Shown: one piece after another, positions 10,650 through 21,168 of the stretch | Position numbering within the stretch: the first letter of the stretch is position 1 | Layout of the letters: every line of letters begins with the position of its first letter | Assembly (NCBI RefSeq): GCF_021130785.1 | Contig: NC_060215.1 | Location: forward strand, 70,377,501-70,441,500 | Reading direction: 5' to 3' | Source of the DNA: Homalodisca vitripennis | Lineage: Eukaryota > Arthropoda > Insecta > Hemiptera > Cicadellidae | Length of the DNA stretch: 64,000 nt | Notes under the pieces: model-generated | Databases searched by the model: none | Told to the model about the DNA's origin: nothing | The model's input: only the letters and a program-made list of their open reading frames with translations | Program-made: the position numbers and the translations under genes

Positions 10650-13600
10650 ATAAATGAAGTAATTCCAGCCCCTCGAGAGATTATTCCAGCCATTTGGTAC
10701 CGTTCAGTTAATAATTAATGAAATATAAAGAATTAATTAACTAGCATGTGACTGGACGTGTTCGCTGTTTGTACTTAGGTCACAAAAGACACGGTTGACA
10801 TCTCAGCTACCATTGTGGCTTAAAATTTTACTGCACTTATATAAAAATACTATTATTATTAGTAAAATGATATATGAAACCAGTGCGTGTTTCAGGGTTC
10901 TACGATGAAGGGTCTTTTCTGAAATGTACTTATCGGCTGCAGCTAGCATGTTGTTGCTCGTTATTACTTTATTTCCTACCACATGTAACACGGCAATAAC
11001 AAATTAATAATGTTCTTTGTTATTCTAGGCAGTAAAACTGTCATTTCTTTAGTAATTAAAATTAAATTATCTTGTAGCTTAAATCTGGCAGAAGTATTTT
11101 TTACGTTAAGGTGTTCAAAAACTCTGGAAGGATGTAACTTGTGTGTGACTCTTTAAGTAAACATGAAATGTTTTAGTAGCTTGTGTATGTTAGTTTAACA
11201 ACTATAATACAAAACTAATCAACTAAATAAAACACAAATTACTATTACTTAAAACTTATGTTACTTAAAACAGGAGGTGGGCCCGATTACAAAAGAGTTT
11301 ACAGATTTGTAGTCCACAATATTTCTGACTTGCTGTTCGCGGATAACAGTTATTTCATACGATTCTATAAGGCATAAGATGATTACAAAATTGGTAATCG
11401 GATTGAGTCGATGTGCTCGAAATGTAACGCGCATGTTTGGAGCACCTTACTGGTACCTAGAAGAGACCTAATCCGTAATGGCACATATGGGTGTTAGTGT
11501 TATCACTTGCAATTATCAAGGCTGATAACCATATCAATCCTGTCATGAGGAAGTCTTTCTCAAGAATCTGCTCTAGTATTACGACATTAGATTCTGAGGG
11601 GAGAAATAAAATCTTGAAAGCAGCAAATCTCCAATTTGATAATTATTTTGTTCTTGTTCTTGGTGTCAGGGAAATGGTTTAATCCTGATAATTCCTCCGT
11701 CCGCTTTCAGATACCGATGGGTCAGACTTAATACAATACTCAACACCATTACCATATTATCTGAAGTGGTGCTGAAATACACTCCTAAAATATTCCGTTC
11801 CACATACATGAGCTGTCATATTTTAAACCCGATATTGAACATATTGTTATGGTTCTCTTAAGTATCGGAGTCTTAGCCCAGGCGTTTGTCGTCTATGTAC
11901 CACCACATTAAACTTCGGTTTAGTGTTTTATGCGATGTTTATTGATAAACTCTTGCAGTTAAATGCATTGCTTGGATTGGTGATATCAATATACCAGTAA
12001 AGATATTTCATACGGCTTTTTACATGTTTTAATATAGTTCAGCACATAATTTAGCCGATCAGCGTAACAACCACCTCAGCAGCACAATTAATTAAGTCAT
12101 TGCTGATAAGAAGACACAAATAGACGATGCTGGTGTGGTCGATGCTCCCAGTATTTTGGATTACTGATCATAAACTTGAGATCATTTAAGGCAAAAGTGA
12201 GGAAATTCAGATTTTAAAGTTTTATATAGGCAGTCAAACCTCTTAAAATGGTCAGTAAGACTCCTAAAAGACCACAAGAAGTAATGTAACGTTAATAGTC
12301 ACATTGATCTACTCGTTACTACCAACATTAAACAATTTCAAATAAGTTTTTCTCAGTAGTAATGAAAAGAGTCATTGAAAGAAGACTTCATGGAAGAACA
12401 TGAATTTTTGGTTGTCTACGTTAAAGTGTGAATTGAAGAACACCTAGTAAAATACTATAAGTAATAATGATTGGTTAACATGTAAGGAGTTATAACACAT
12501 TAATGTTATAATAAGTAGAGCTTAGACTTCTTGAGAATTTTGAAAGTGCTTAAGGCAAGGAGATATTAGGACAAAAATAAATGTGATAGATATTTTGGTT
12601 TAAAAAGTAAAAGAATAAATCATAGTTTTAAAATAGGTTCTTTTATACGGAAGATAAGAAATTAAACATATTGCTTTATTAAATAAACTTATCGACCTTC
12701 AGGCCACTTCGAATCTTGCTAAGGCAAAGAACAATTAACTATGAAAAATCGGCTATAAGTGCCATAGTCTTAAGGATAGTGGTTATCGATGGAGTATTTA
12801 AACTCTATAAGCCTTATCCTTATCATTTGGTGGTAGAGTAATACATAGTAACATGCCTAATTAGTTTAAGAAATTGTAAGGATCCAAAATCCAAGATATT
12901 CACGCCTTGCCGAAATTAAATTAAGTAATCTTCCAGAATAGGTGACTTTTAAGTAAATACCTATTTTTCAACCATATAGAAGGTTAAAGCTTTCATAGTT
13001 AAATGAATTTTACATATTGGTTGGATTATAAAGCATGTAGGAAATAATAAAATATATCCGAATTGCAGTGTGGTTGCAGAAAGCACCACAATACCTGCAA
13101 TATCTGTGCCTTAATGAATGTACGTTGCTATTGACTAATATTTGAGATTATAGTTAGAAGCGAGAATAGCTCCACTATTTACGCTCAGCTATTCTCACGC
13201 CTTTAATTAAATTAGCCACTGTAAGCAGCATTAAATGCAAAGTTTCTTATTCTGAATATTTTATTAACTGAATTATAGTGTCGAAAGAGCTGAACTATTC
13301 GTCCAAGAACTTATCTTGTGTAATAGGATTCCACAAACATGACACTCGCATAACCACGAGCTTCACCTACAACAGGTTTTGATTACTTCGGGTAACAGTT
13401 GTACCTCATTTTAAAAATAAATGTTTTGAAACCCTTATCATAAAAAATATAATTAATTCGATTGTCATGTGGATTCGATGTTTTAAAACATTATCAAATG
13501 CAATTTATGTGTTTTCTATGTACGATATTTATGGGGAATTATTTATGCAGTAACTATGTTATATTTTCGGGGTGTTTTATATTTAATTTATAATGGTTTG

Positions 13601-14330
13601 TGAACGTTACATAGTTTTTAAAAACTTCATGTAGAATAAGTTTCTTATGTTGTATGTACCGTAAGCTGAAAGAGTAAAAGATGAAAATCGCAACCAATAT
13701 AGAGTAAGTTATTTTAATTTATAATCTTAAAATAATAAATTTGATTTCACGTTTTAGCTGAAATGTTTCGGAAAGTTTATAAATTTAGTTCAGTGGATAA
13801 TTATGAGGTATCATAATATTTTCACTCTTAGTCTAAGTAAAATGGGCACAGACATTAGAGTGGAGAACCGTGCAAGTTAAAATTACTGTATGTGTGTTAC
13901 ATTTAAAATTATTGAAAGGTGAGGACTGAGATACACTTGTTGGCCTTGTCCGAAACCCTTTTAGATTCTTACTTTGCTTCAAACCGGGTCAGGTAAGAAA
14001 TCCAAAGCGATTTTTTATCGATTTTCTAGAGTATTTTGTGAAACAGAATTGGATTGAAGTATTCAAACCGAAAGTGAAGAGTAATACATAAATTATGAGA
14101 ACTTACCTCGCTATAAAAGTTAAATATTTGACTAATATAATATAACACTTTAGGAACTGTAAATTTATCAATAACTATACATTTACGATATATATTAAAT
14201 GGGTTTATTGGACTTTGTATCATAAACTGTTGCAAATATTTTAAATTTAAGTCACTTAATAGTTTTACAAATAACATATTTAATCTATTGATGATTTGTT
14301 ACAAGTATTATCTAGTAAAGTAATTCACTT
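10650..14330. other. AT-rich DNA, no gene recognised
   Basis: No convincing exon. A 63-codon open frame at 11491-11682 has no recognisable domain and no splice or polyadenylation support, so it is left unassigned. Confidence 0.35.
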
Positions 14331-14333
14331 TCG

Positions 14334-14360
14334 TTTCTCTTTTTTTTAAAAAAAAAGAGA
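14334..14360. repeat. T/A palindrome with CTC/GAG ends
   Basis: A run of T followed directly by a run of A, bounded by CTC on the left and GAG on the right, giving a near-perfect inverted repeat able to form a hairpin. Not tied to a gene here. Confidence 0.6.
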
Positions 14361-14879
14361 GTCCTAAAGACGAATTCGTTTGTTTTTTTACTCTATGTGG
14401 CACGTTAAATTTCCGTTTCTTAAAATTTAATTGATTCGATATTTGAGATAGAGTTTACTCAAACATAGTTGTAACTAAAATTGTAATAAACCTAAATGGT
14501 TGTTATCATAAGTACATGAGTACCGTAATTTTGCTTATTGTCTAACCATGTAAATAATGCTGGTTACTTAAATTTATTATTTCGAAGACTTATGATATCT
14601 GGCTCGAACATAGTTTAATCTACAAATAATATAGACGATACTACAAAAACTATAAAAGATTCAAAATTTTCCTAATTCTAAGAAAAAAAGGTTTCAAACA
14701 GGGTTTTCAAATCTTATTCTTCATATCACATTTCTTGGCAATAAAAATCTTTTTGATGTTTAAAAAACTACTCGCTTTTGAAAAATGAAGAAGTTGTCAA
14801 GGGTTTAAATTTATATTTTTTGACAGCAATCTCTGGGATGTGACACACAATCCTAAAGCTGTGCATTGAGATATCTGGA

Positions 14880-14968
14880 CGATATTAGTCAACGCTGGTG
14901 AGCGATCCAGAAATAGCTGGGGAACGATTCAGTTAACGCTGGGCGACGATCTGGTAAACGCTACACAG
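14880..14968. repeat. Degenerate 22-bp tandem repeat, four copies
   Basis: Four consecutive units each begin with CGAT (14880, 14903, 14925, 14947), at a spacing of 22-23 bp. Three carry AACGCT near the middle (CAACGCTGG, TAACGCTGG, AAACGCT) and the second has AATAGCTGG. The units are far richer in G and C than their surroundings. Confidence 0.7.
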
Positions 14969-14969
14969 T

Positions 14970-16260
14970 CTCACCTAAAAATCCGGCATTTTGTGGAAAA
15001 GTGAAAGTCCATTACACACTCTTCCATGTTAGGCTAACTGTGTTCTCCACTTTCCATAGCGTAATATGCATACATTATTTTTGTCGGTGTCCCTTCCCCA
15101 CCCTGCTAACCTTATCAGTATTAACCGTTAAAGAGAAGGTATGTGTCTCAGTTCATACTGTTTTTTGCACAACTATCTTTACTTCCTTCTCAGACCTGTA
15201 GTTGTAATAACATCAATATTTAAAAGATGAGACCTTCAACTTCAATGTTAAATATATCCAGGTATATTATTCAATTTTTCTACTTTTATATAAAGAAAAC
15301 GTTGATGTAAAAAGAACTCTTCATTGAAAACCTTCTTACGAAAATCAAAGACTTTTAGTTGTGAATTGAGGCGATTTGAGTTGTGATCTTAATGTCAATT
15401 TAAACTTCATATATTGCGCTAATGGTAAAAAAATATCTGGCCTATATTTTTCCCCTTTTTACGAGACTTGAAAATATTCTTGTTTTACGATTTAAATTGA
15501 ACGTGTTTCTATTTTTGCTTTAATGGCAGGACAGTATACGATAACAACCTTATTAATGAAAAGAAGGCCTCTTCCATTCTGTGGTTGCTAAATAATAAAT
15601 ATATAAAGGTATATGTATTAGTATGTAGACGTATGCAGGGTGGCCATAAGTCTTGTTCCCTCCTCTTAACTTTTGAATAGGTTCAGATAAGAACGTTTAC
15701 TTCAGTGACACTTTATAGAATCTAAACTTATGATTTTTGGTGGATAGATTAACACTGTTCTCAAAATATGGGTTGGAGGTGGGTCAAATATTTTTTAATA
15801 GTAAACCCCTTAATTATGATATCTCATTTTAAAGGTTTTAATGAGGAAGGGAAAACAACACAATAGAACTTAGTTTGAAACCACGCAAAATAAAGTAACA
15901 GGTAGCTATTTTTTTAATACATTACAAATCGTATTTTAAAAATAGAATTATTATTATTAGTTAGCGTACACCATTTAACACACATTAACGCTTTAATTCT
16001 CTTCACAAGGTGTTAAAAAGGATATAGAAAATACAATAGTCGAGTCAAGCAAATTACGCATACAGATGTATAGTTAAAAAAGTTCATTATATGTAATATA
16101 TATAGTTTTTATTTATTAAACAGATGAATCATCTGTAATACGTGTACTACATTCCCGTAAACGCCGATGTACAATCCAATCCAATAAATAAAACTTACTT
16201 TATGATTGATCAGTAGCAGCGTTTCGATCAGCAACGGTAATCAAGAGTTCAGGTGATGTA
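14970..16260. other. AT-rich DNA, possible transposon terminus
   Basis: No gene seen. CAGGGTGGCCATAAGTC at 15637-15653 resembles ends of insect mariner-type elements, but no matching inverted end was found nearby. Confidence 0.3.
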
Positions 16261-16267
16261 TCGCAGT

Positions 16268-16300
16268 GGAGGGGTGGTGGAGGGTGGGGGAGGGTGGGGG
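16268..16300 (+). other. Guanine-rich tract, potential G-quadruplex
   Basis: The strand reads GGAGGGGTGGTGGAGGGTGG and continues with two further five-G runs and another GGG. Five G-runs of three or more lie within 33 bp, separated by one to seven bases, which meets the common intramolecular quadruplex pattern. It is isolated in AT-rich DNA. Confidence 0.65.
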
Positions 16301-17414
16301 AGCAATTGAATGTTGGTCTATTGCCAGAGGATTCACTTTTGTACCACTGTGGCTCGAGCTCAAATGCTGGACACGCGGTAAAATATCCTCTACCTAACAT
16401 TATCCATGACAGAGCTACGTATTTAAATCCAAAGTTAGCCGTAATTTCTCATTGTTATATCCTCGGTTTCATACGAAAGTGATACATTTACATATAATAC
16501 ATAGATTAACAAAGATAATGCTATATTAACTTACATAAATTCAATCGTGACTTTAAATGAGATAAAATATTTGTGAGGAAAAAACAAATAGATTGTAAAG
16601 ATTACGAAATCTTAGTCATTCCAGACAGATTATGTATGGAGGCAATACATATTTTTTAAAGTAAGGTTATATAGTTCTTATAATGATATACGTTATTATA
16701 ATAACCTTTTTTATTCTGCTATGTGGTCTCCATATTGATCTTGAACTTTTTTTCCTATTTACAAGGTTTTTTGGCATGAGGGTAGCCCTATATCAAGTAC
16801 TAATAGCAAACATAAAATAGCAAAAAGTTCATGCGTATATAAATCCCATTTCACTTTGAATTTGTTTAGTGTCTCTCTGGTTATATTTTTATTATTTCGA
16901 AAATCACATCTCAAAAATGGTCGAAGCGAATAAACTTGTTTGGCATTCGTGTTAAACAAAACAAAAGGAAATGTTGACAAGTTACATAAATAATATCACT
17001 ATCAATTTAAAGCTATGGAATTTAAAAGGTTTAGTTTAGTGTCACAAAAACCGATAACCGTGTTCTTTTATTTGGAAATTATATGTGTGTAAATATATTT
17101 GTGAATTACATACAAAATAAATGACCTACGGTTATTTTAGTTGCTGGTGTTTTATTTGGTTTTTCTTAAATGTGTTTTATTACGAGTGGTGGGTGATATT
17201 TTATAATTATTGGTCTTCAAATGCATTTTTTAACCAAAAAGAAAAAGATCTATTAACAAGAAAATTTATTTGAAATGTTTATATTAAAAATTAAACTTTC
17301 AAATGATGCTGAATTCATCCTCTTTCAACGTTGCACGCTGTAATAAATATTTAAAATTATAAACTGCCATGCAAAAGAAAGAAGAAAAATATTTATGGGC
17401 TGTATTGTCTTTCT

Positions 17415-17770
17415 TTGTTGCAAATTGCGCAAGCAAACCCTGACGTTTGTTTGATATGTGCTGTGTTTAATGTGAAGAAATTTGAATTGTTAAGGTTGAA
17501 GCAGTTAATGTGCACAATCAGCAGGTTATGTTTCCGGAGAAGGGGCGCAGCGGAAGTCTACAACACCTGTCAGCTGGGGCTGCGTGACAGTGCCGCCAAA
17601 ATTCCGTGTTGTTGTGGCATAAAAAGGCCAGCATATAATAATTACCCGGCCTTGCGCACGATTGTCAAAACCCACGCGATTCAAGACGTCTTGCCGGAGT
17701 CGGCTTATCGCCGTGCCATCTTAATGAGCGCTCTTATACTTGATGTGAATTGTGAGAGGTAGCCGTGACC
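17415..17770. other. GC-rich island with an unassigned 115-codon ORF
   Basis: About 250 bp (17525-17770) are clearly richer in G, C and CpG than the surroundings. The plus-strand open frame 17415-17762 (115 codons, opening codon TTG) has no domain I recognise. The island also contains CATAAAAAGG (17618-17627) and CAGCTG boxes. It could be a promoter or 5' exon of the esterase-like gene downstream, an exon of something else, or a transposon fragment. The sequence alone does not decide. Confidence 0.25.
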
Positions 17771-18246
17771 TTCTGCGGTCATTGCCTATAGCACGTGTAC
17801 AGTGAACAATGGTGTATTGTATTCTTTGTTGTTAACACTACACATTTAGGATATTATAGTGCACGCAACCAATAATGTTTTTACTTTTCACACAAGATCT
17901 GAATAAATAATATGTAGTATCATTAATTGGCTGAGCTTCAGCGAAGCCTACAACTCAGTGGTGCTGACAACAGCGAGTGCTGGCTCTCTGTATTTAAAGA
18001 CCTCCCTTAGGCCGTTTAATGTTTGGAGAAAAATGGTTTAGAAGTCAAAATGAAATTATTGTTGCTCTTCAAATAATTCTACTCTCTTGATGAGTTTTCC
18101 GGCTCTTTAGGTGGAAACAGGAAGGGACTCGACTTTCGATATAGTACCGTCATTATGCCTAGAGTTTTATTTTAAATAGTATTTCATTAATTTTAAATCC
18201 AATGACGCAATCTATCCAACTACCCTGGTGAAAGGACGTTGGAAAA

Positions 18247-18328
18247 TTTTCAAATCTGTCTGTCTGTTAGCACGATATCTCAATCAACTGACCTATAGAC
18301 TTGAAATTTGCATGAAGCTTCATTTTGG

Positions 18329-18335
<7 letters not shown>
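18247..18335 (-). repeat. Dispersed repeat motif, copy 3
   Basis: On the minus strand it reads GAAGCTTCATGCAAATTTCA, then AGTCTATAGGTCAGTTG, then GAGATATCGTGC and a CAGACAGACAG end. It is the best-preserved copy of the motif also seen at 10302 and 10573, in the opposite orientation. The adjoining (TA)n tract starts exactly at its edge. Confidence 0.6.
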
Positions 18336-18362
<27 letters not shown>

Positions 18363-18391
18363 CTATATATAGATAATCTATATATAGTAAT
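18332..18391. repeat. TA microsatellite and perfect palindrome
   Basis: A (TA)n tract of about 28 bp runs into an inverted repeat at 18359-18391: two perfect 15-base arms (left arm ATTACTATATATAGA) around a TAA loop. The arms could extrude as a cruciform. No gene is nearby. Confidence 0.8.
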
Positions 18392-19057
18392 AGTTATAGT
18401 CATTGTCAAGCTCTCTATTGCATAGACATGGGTTACATGCTTCAATTACCGTATATTAACATTTTGCATACAAACTCAACGAAGCCTGTTACAACACGTG
18501 GTGTAGTGTACTTCTACTTTGTTAAATATAAAGTTTGATTTAAAAATACATATTTTATATAATTTATATAATATTGTATATGTCATGTATTCACAGAATA
18601 TATAGTATAATATCTCTTAGAACACACTACACTATATGATTTTATGCGAATACTGGTACAACCTCATAACGTTTAAAAATTAATATAAATATAATAATAA
18701 TAATATGTTAATAAAAAACAAATCCATAAGTAATGGTTTAATGAGTGGAGATAAGTATAATGAAACAGTTCTAAATTAGGGCTAGGTTTGAAGTATATAG
18801 TTGCTATTCTGAAAATGAAATTTTAGAAACGTTTTTAAATATACAAAAAAGTGGTTTTAAACTATCCTTCGTACTTGCCGATCACTTCTTACCGAGTTTT
18901 AAATTTTAACAGTACACTTATCTGCCAAATCTTACTTAATTATCTGAAAATATATCACAAAATAACGAGAAAATGTTTTTACGTAGGAGTGAAAATGGTT
19001 GGAAGAACTATAGTTGGATATCAAACCGATAAAGCGGTTTGGGCTATAGTGTGAATA
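18392..19057. other. AT-rich DNA, no gene recognised
   Basis: No exon or element seen; open frames here are short and unsupported. Confidence 0.35.
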
Positions 19058-19451
19058 TACATGGGTGCTGAAAAGTCCCGGGACGGTCTAATAACTTTTG
19101 AACTAATTACAATATAAGAACCAAAATTTACATCAAGCTTTTGCTCATATAAAACTATTATTTTATGTATTTCACCATGATATCCTGCTTATGGGGGACG
19201 TCCCGCTAGGGGTTGGTGAAAATCCTTAAATAGAAGCATAGGTCGAGTCGTACATCAAATTAAAGCTCTTTTAATTAGAAACATTTTGGCGAAAATCTGA
19301 CGTAAAACAGTTAACGCATTGCAAAATGGCGGACACTCAAAGATTATAAAATACAGAATTTTTCAAATGCAAACATTCTGGTTGTTAGAGAAAACTGAGA
19401 CACTTAATCTTTTATTTTACTTCTTTTACTTCAAATCACTTACCAAAACAG

Positions 19452-19928
19452 TTATAACAAATGTTCAAAGTGTTTGCCTTCAGTTTGCTGACAATATCCC
19501 AATCGATTGTTGAACGCTGATATCGCATTGTTTAAAGCTTGGACAGGAACACCCTGAGCTTCTCTTACAATACGGTTTCTCAACTCATCCAAATTTTGAG
19601 GTTTTGTTTTGAACGCTTTTTCTTTGAGGTAGCCCCAAAAGAAGTAGTCTAAAGGGGACAAATCTGGAGAACGGGCAGGCCATTCTATTGTTCCCCTTCT
19701 ACCAATCCACTTATGTGGAAAGACATTGTCTAATAAATGTCTTACATGTACGCCATAATGTGGAGGGGCTCCATCTTGCTGAAACCAGATATTTTCATTA
19801 AACAGATGCCTTACCTCATCACATGATCTAATACGGTCACCAAACCCGCGCATCATTAATAAAGTTATTCTTTCTCTCTCGGAAAGCGCCGTAGCAAAAT
19901 AAACTAGCGCTACTGAAACTACTTGCAA
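19452..19928 (-). pseudogene. Mariner-type transposase (DD41D spacing), internally deleted
   Basis: A 158-residue open frame. Its start (ALSERERITLLMMRGFGDR, EVRHLFNE) resembles the N-terminal helix-turn-helix of this transposase group. Near 19797 it passes straight into IWFQQDGAPPH and runs to SPDLSPLDYFFWGYLKEKAF and the HFEHLL end. The two visible catalytic Asp (QQDG and PLDYF) are separated by 41 residues, the spacing described for DD41D (rosa/Visitor-like) mariners; the subfamily is inferred from spacing only. The middle with the first catalytic Asp, probably 150 or more residues, is deleted in frame. The product is non-catalytic but keeps an intact frame with a partial DNA-binding region. 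Confidence 0.85.
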
Positions 19929-20030
19929 AATTAGGGCTTGAAGACTTCTAAGTGACTGAGTTGATAAAACAACTGTATCTGTCAGCTGGCAATTTCATTG
20001 TTGTCTTTTTGGTCTTGTTTGCTCCAGCTG

Positions 20031-20056
20031 ATTACCTTCCAGATAAGGAAGGTAAT
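20031..20056. repeat. Hairpin in centre of palindromic element
   Basis: ATTACCTTCC, AGATAA loop, GGAAGGTAAT: a perfect 10-bp stem. Neighbouring sequence (AGATAAGGAA, GATAAGGAATTTCCAGATAA) repeats the same words, as expected for templated filler DNA made during aberrant repair. That origin is inference. Confidence 0.75.
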
Positions 20057-20563
20057 AACCTTACCTGCTGATAAGGAATTTCCAGATAAACAATGCGATA
20101 TCAGCGTTCTACAATCGATTCGGATATTGTCAGCAAACTGAAGGCAAACACTTTGAACATTTGTTATAACTGTTTTGGTAAGTGATTTGAAGTAAAAGAA
20201 GTAAAATAAAAGATTAAGTGTCTCAGTTTTCTCTAACAACCAGAATGTTTGCATTTGAAAAATTCTGTATTTTATAATCTTTGAGTGCCCGCCATTTTGT
20301 AATGCGTTAAACTGTTTTACGTCAGATTTTCGCCAACATGTTTCTAATTAAAAGAGCTTTAATTTGATGTACGACTCGACCTATGCTTCTATTTAAGAAT
20401 TTTCACCAACCCCTAGCGGGACGTCCCCCATAAGCAGGATATCATGGTGAAATACATAAAATAATAGTTTTATATGAGCAAAAGCTTGATGTAAATTTTG
20501 GTTCTTATATTGTAATTAGTTCAAAAGTTATTAGACCGTCCCGGGACTTTCAGCACCCCTGTA

Positions 20564-21070
20564 TAGATAATCTATGCACGAAACAAACTGTGTTCAATAT
20601 TGATTTCAATAATTCATTAATTTACATTAAGTTATTGTATTAGTAGAAATCATTTCCAGCAGCCTGAAAAGTGCAAAACTAAAAAGTTTAAATTGCGCTC
20701 CACGATATAAATTAAATATGCATTCTGTAGCAATGCAACATTATATTGTATCTGTTATAATTACATTTCTACTAATATGGTAGTATTTTAAATACAGAGT
20801 GCATCTGACTGTACCTACAGATCTTCCACCGAAAATTCTTAAACCACTTCTCATTTAGATTAGCATGTTTCAAAAACACAGTTAACGTCTTTGATATTAA
20901 AACAAATAGTTACGTAACGTATTGTCCTTTTTACTGCAATATTTAATGTTTTTGATGTTGTTGAGTTTATGATTGTTATCCTAGGATACAATTCAGAGAT
21001 GGGGAATTATAAGCTATATGTCATGAACATGGCAAAAAATTTGGTTTTTTGGTCTTAAATACACACCCGG
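20564..21070. other. AT-rich DNA, no gene recognised
   Basis: No exon or element was recognised between the palindromic element and the LINE 3'-end copy at 21071. Confidence 0.35.
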
Positions 21071-21168
21071 AAATGAAATGAAATGAAATGAAATGAAAAA
21101 TGACTTTATTAGAGGCGAAGTTAGGACTATAAAGTCCTCTCTACACTTAACCTCATAAAAAGTGAATA
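21071..21168 (-). repeat. LINE 3'-end family, best copy, with ATGAA tail
   Basis: The plus strand starts with five ATGAA-type units (21071-21095) and continues ATGACTTTATTAGAGGCGAA, then GTTAGGACTATAAAGTCCTC. Read on the minus strand this is a short 3' end with a GGACTTTATAGTCC stem-loop, then AATAAAG and a (TTTCA)n tail, as in several non-LTR retrotransposons. Related copies lie at 37629 and 56409. Confidence 0.55.

Larger units (their letters stand above)
19060..20561. mobile_element. Palindromic mariner-type element, 475-bp arms
   Basis: Flanked by TATA on each side, consistent with TA insertion. Left arm 19060-19534 and right arm 20087-20561 are near-identical inverted copies, with outer ends CATGGGTGCTGAAAAGTCCC and, inverted, CAGGGGTGCTGAAAGTCCC. 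Both arms contain the last two dozen codons of the transposase plus its 3' flank: the left on the minus strand (ending at 19452), the right on the plus strand (reading AISAFYNRFGYCQQTEG, then KHFEHLL and a stop). The native 5' end therefore seems replaced by an inverted copy of the 3' end. The 550-bp centre holds a deleted transposase and a short filler with its own hairpins (20031-20056). Arm divergence of a few percent indicates some age. Confidence 0.9.

Noticed and set aside
11491..11682. 63-codon plus-strand open frame
   Set aside because: No domain, no acceptor or donor in frame, and composition like the flanks.
15001..15201. 66-codon plus-strand frame rich in Phe, Thr and Val
   Set aside because: It opens without a convincing start context and has no splice or homology support.
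19319..20254. Open frames starting MQTFWLLEKTETLN in both arms of the palindromic element
   Set aside because: They are antisense to the transposase 3' end and appear twice only because the arms are inverted copies.
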